From Candidatus Moraniibacteriota bacterium (GTDB taxonomy: Bacteria; Patescibacteriota; Minisyncoccia; Moranbacterales; GCA-2747515): a stretch of 32,091 nt of DNA. Location of the stretch: the NCBI GenBank assembly GCA_018401135.1, contig JAGYLL010000008.1, positions 1 to 32,091 of the forward strand. The letters run 5' to 3'. A model generated the notes under the pieces. The model was not told the origin of the DNA, ran no database searches, and saw only the letters and a list, made by a program, of their open reading frames with translations. A program made the translations under genes and the position numbers. Each line of letters begins with the position of its first letter. Position 1 is the stretch's first letter. Below, piece after piece: positions 29,051 through 32,091 of the stretch.

Positions 29051-30286
29051 ATGCGGAGAAATAAATATTTTTCAGCTATAGATCTTGGATCGACAAAGAT
29101 TCGAGTAATGATAGCAGAAACACTTGCAGAAGAAGATAGAGTTCGTGTTATAGGGGTTGGAGAAGCACCTTCTTTCGGTATGCGTAAAGGTTCTATAGCT
29201 GATGGAGAGTCTCTTTCTAAATCTCTTATGATAGCTGTAGGTCAGGCAGAAACTATGGCAGGTGTTCAAATTCGTGAGGCCGTTGTAAGTCTTGGAGGTT
29301 TAAATATTCGTACGCAAAGAGGAAAAGGGGTAATAGCTGTTGGAAAGGTTGATGGAGAAGTTGTGCAGGAGGATGTTGAAAGAGCTCTTTCTGCTGTTGA
29401 AAAAACAGATATTCCTCTTAACTACGAAATTATTCATATTGTACCTCGATCATATCGACTCGATGACCAAATAGATATTGTAGACCCTATCGGTATGCAA
29501 GGAGTTCGTCTAGAAGTAGATGCTGTTGTTATTGTTGCTTTTTCTCCACAAATAAAACAAATACGATCTCTTTTGGTGACCTGTGGTATTGAGACTCGCC
29601 AATTCGTTTTTTCTCCTTTGGCAGCAGCAGAGGCTGTTTTGGATAGACAACAAAAAGAACTAGGTGTAGCTGTTGTTGATATTGGAGGAATGACAACAGG
29701 CCTTATTGTGTATGAAGAAGGAGAGTTACTTCATTGTACTTCTTTTGCTATAGGAGCATCACATATTACCAATGATATAGCTATAGGACTTCGCACATCC
29801 ATCGATTTAGCTGAAAGAGTTAAAGTGGAATATGGAACAGCAAACCTTGATGCTATTGATAAAGATGAGGATATACGATTAAGCTCTCTCGATCCTTCGG
29901 AAGACGGAGATGTTTCGAGGTATCATGTAGGAGAGATTATAGAAGCTCGTCTTGAAGAAATTTTAGAAAAAGTATCTGACATTTTACGATCCATCGAAAA
30001 AGAACATCCCTTGCCTTCTGGACTTATTCTTGTGGGAGGAGGTGCTCATATGCCAGAAATTGTCGATATGACGAAAAATTTTCTTGCGCTCCCTGTTTCT
30101 CTTGGATATCCAAAATCACTCAGTGGTATTGTGGACAAAGTTGATGATCCTGGATATGCGGTTGTTGCTGGGTTGATTTATTGGCAAATTCACAATGATT
30201 TCGAGAGAGGGGGGGGAGGAAGAGAAAATCCTTTATCACCGATCTTTCGGCAAGTAAAGGAATGGTTTAAAATATTTATGCCCTAA
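29051..30286 (+). CDS. ftsA: Cell division protein FtsA
   Basis: 'FSAIDLGSTKIRVMIAE', 'AVVDIGGMTTGLIVYEEGEL', 'GLILVGGGAHMPEI'; C-terminal amphipathic 'FRQVKEWFKIFMP'; next to ftsZ. Confidence 0.95.
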   Translation: MRRNKYFSAIDLGSTKIRVMIAETLAEEDRVRVIGVGEAPSFGMRKGSIADGESLSKSLMIAVGQAETMAGVQIREAVVSLGGLNIRTQRGKGVIAVGKVDGEVVQEDVERALSAVEKTDIPLNYEIIHIVPRSYRLDDQIDIVDPIGMQGVRLEVDAVVIVAFSPQIKQIRSLLVTCGIETRQFVFSPLAAAEAVLDRQQKELGVAVVDIGGMTTGLIVYEEGELLHCTSFAIGASHITNDIAIGLRTSIDLAERVKVEYGTANLDAIDKDEDIRLSSLDPSEDGDVSRYHVGEIIEARLEEILEKVSDILRSIEKEHPLPSGLILVGGGAHMPEIVDMTKNFLALPVSLGYPKSLSGIVDKVDDPGYAVVAGLIYWQIHNDFERGGGGRENPLSPIFRQVKEWFKIFMP

Positions 30287-30295
30287 TGATCGCGT

Positions 30296-30325
30296 TTGAC
30301 ATTTTCGATTTCTTTGTGATACGCT
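30296..30325 (+). promoter_or_regulatory. Putative sigma70-type promoter upstream of ftsZ
   Basis: TTGACA, 18-nt spacer, TACGCT. Confidence 0.4.
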
Positions 30326-30415
30326 AAGAGGAGCTGAAAAACACAAATACTTACCAAATTAATCACCCAAGCTTACGTTCCCATTTAGAAGGGGAAAAAA
30401 GGGAGGGTTTTCCGT

Positions 30416-31675
30416 ATGGCAGAGGTAAAACCAGACATAGAAACATTTGCAAAGATAAAAGTTGTCGGAATCGGTGGTTCCGGTGGAAATGGTATTAATA
30501 GGATGGCGGATGCTAATATAAAAGGCGTTGAGTATGTCGCTATTAATACTGACGCACAAGCACTTCATCAATCACTCGCTTCAGAAAAAGTTCATATTGG
30601 TAAAAATCTTACCAAAGGACTTGGCGCTGGTATGAATCCAGAAGTTGGTCGACAGGCCGCAGAAGAAAATAGAGATGAAATACAAGATGTACTCAAAGGT
30701 GCTGATATGGTTTTTGTAACCTGTGGACTTGGCGGAGGCACAGGATCGGGTGCTTCTCCTATCGTTGCAGAAACTGCCAAGGAAATTGGCGCTTTGACGG
30801 TTGGAGTTGTCACAAAACCTTTCACGTTCGAAGGTGCTCAAAGAAGAGCTATAGCTATGGAAGCCTTGGAAAGTTTAAAAGATAGAGTAGATGCTCTTAT
30901 CACTATTCCCAATGATAAACTTCTTTCTATTATTGATAAAAAAACAACACTCATCAATGCTTTTCGCATTGTCGATGATGTTCTTAGACAAGGTGTGCAA
31001 GGAATATCTGATTTAATTACAAAACCAGGTATTGTTAATGTAGACTTTGCTGATGTACGAGCTATTTTGGAAAATAGTGGTTCTGCTTTGATGGGAATTG
31101 GTATAGCAAGTGGAGAAAATCGAGCTGCTCAAGCCGCAAAAGCTGCTATAAATAGTCCTCTTCTAGAACTTTCTATCGATGGTGCCAAAGGAGTACTTTT
31201 CAATGTCACGGGAAGTTCTGATATGACTATGCTCGAAATAAATGAGGCTGCCAATATTATTACAGAAGCTATTGACCCTAATGCTAAAGTTATTTTCGGT
31301 GCTGTTATGGATGATCAAGTTCGAAAAGGAGAATTGCAAATCACTGTCGTTGCCACTGGATTTGATACGGATAGAATTAAAGATAGACGCTTTGGTTTTG
31401 TTCAAGCAGTAAATAATGCAAAACAAGAAGAGCTTGTAAAAGAAAAAGAAATCGTACCACAAAATACAACACCTACGATTCAAGAAAAAAATAAAGAAAA
31501 AGCTCCTGAGAAAATAATATACCCTCAAAAGCGAACGGCACCTATAGAATCAAAATTTATTACGGAAGAGAAAATTCAGAAACGACCAAGTTTTACAAAA
31601 TCTTCTCTTGAAGAAGATGATGAAGAAGAAGATTTTGAAATTCCCGCTTTTATACGAAGAAAAATTAAAAAATAA
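30416..31675 (+). CDS. ftsZ: Cell division protein FtsZ
   Basis: 'VVGIGGSGGNGINRMADANIKGVEYVAINTDAQAL', 'GLGGGTGSGASPIVAE', C-terminal 'EIPAFIRRKIKK'. Confidence 0.97.
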   Translation: MAEVKPDIETFAKIKVVGIGGSGGNGINRMADANIKGVEYVAINTDAQALHQSLASEKVHIGKNLTKGLGAGMNPEVGRQAAEENRDEIQDVLKGADMVFVTCGLGGGTGSGASPIVAETAKEIGALTVGVVTKPFTFEGAQRRAIAMEALESLKDRVDALITIPNDKLLSIIDKKTTLINAFRIVDDVLRQGVQGISDLITKPGIVNVDFADVRAILENSGSALMGIGIASGENRAAQAAKAAINSPLLELSIDGAKGVLFNVTGSSDMTMLEINEAANIITEAIDPNAKVIFGAVMDDQVRKGELQITVVATGFDTDRIKDRRFGFVQAVNNAKQEELVKEKEIVPQNTTPTIQEKNKEKAPEKIIYPQKRTAPIESKFITEEKIQKRPSFTKSSLEEDDEEEDFEIPAFIRRKIKK

Positions 31676-31693
31676 AGAGATGTAAAAATGTTT

Positions 31694-31731
31694 AAAAATA
31701 AAAACAATCTTTAAAGATTGTTTTTATTTTT
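31694..31731. terminator. Terminator after ftsZ
   Basis: aaaaataaaaacaatcttt|aaagattgtttttattttt, perfect inverted repeat followed by T-run. Confidence 0.75.
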
Positions 31732-31733
31732 TT

Positions 31734-31813
31734 CTCTGTCTTTTCGACTGACGAGTCCTCGAGGAGTGGAGAAATCTCTCTGAATCTCCTTTCTTTTCCC
31801 CGCGTAGATGGGG
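31734..31813. repeat. Intergenic repeat unit, copy A
   Basis: 30-nt exact match 'ctctgtcttttcgactgacgagtcctcgag' with 31951-31980; similarity continues through 'tggagaaa' and 'ccccgcgtag..gggg'. Confidence 0.8.
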
Positions 31814-31950
31814 ATCTAGTCCGAATCCCTCCCCCTGAGAAAAAGGGGGATTGAGGGGGATTTTCTTCGTTTGAAATTCTAAAGAAAAATCAAGAAAATC
31901 CCTCCCCCTCGAAGACTCGGGTACTCCCTTTTGGCAAAGGGAGAGAATCC

Positions 31951-32030
31951 CTCTGTCTTTTCGACTGACGAGTCCTCGAGAAATGGAGAAAACTCTCCGA
32001 GTTTTCCTCTTCTTCCCCGCGTAGGCGGGG
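31951..32030. repeat. Intergenic repeat unit, copy B
   Basis: Same 30-nt block, then hairpins GAAAACTC-TCC-GAGTTTTC and CCCCGC-gtag-GCGGGG. Confidence 0.8.
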
Positions 32031-32091
32031 AACCAGTCTTAGCTTTTTCCTCACGTAGATGGAACCACTCCCTCTTCCTCCACCTTGGGAA

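Noticed and set aside
31750-31775. Hammerhead-ribozyme-like core: CUGACGAG-UCC-UCGA-GGA...GAAA
   Set aside because: CUGANGA and GAAA are present in both copies, but stem II does not close next to GAAA, and I found no matching stem III or cleavage-site strand on either side.

Overview
Low-GC bacterial window that looks like a Patescibacteria/CPR chromosome. That is an inference from gene content and T4SS-pilin-like modules; nothing was searched. About two thirds is ordinary: a 5'-truncated O-antigen-ligase-like protein, two GH130 proteins, a DEAD-box helicase, typA, an exodeoxyribonuclease III, a hemerythrin, dnaB (minus strand), an HRDC-containing xseA plus xseB, an RRM protein, gyrB, tpiA, lepB, hisS, a HIT protein, rpsU, a YqeY-like protein, ybeY, dgkA, ftsA and ftsZ. 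The most unusual locus is 4945-10625. It holds two adjacent secreted/surface protein genes that share a nearly identical ~0.99 kb DNA segment (5236-6226 and 8886-9878, offset ~3.65 kb). The segment encodes a CGxANGK cysteine module, a T4SS-pilin-like double-TM module, a (DPDPK)n linker and a Calx-beta domain. Right after Calx-beta the two genes diverge: copy 1 continues into about six cysteine-containing Ig-like tandem repeats and a Cys-rich tail, copy 2 into a zincin metallopeptidase with an M64-like HExGHxxxGLxDEY motif. Reading frames are broken by dense small indels in three patches (~5.35-9.72, ~11.97-12.98 and ~22.67-23.80 kb). These patches also hit normally essential genes (typA, rpmB), so sequencing/assembly error is at least as likely as pseudogenisation. 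The last ~360 bp form a hairpin- and repeat-rich non-coding region.
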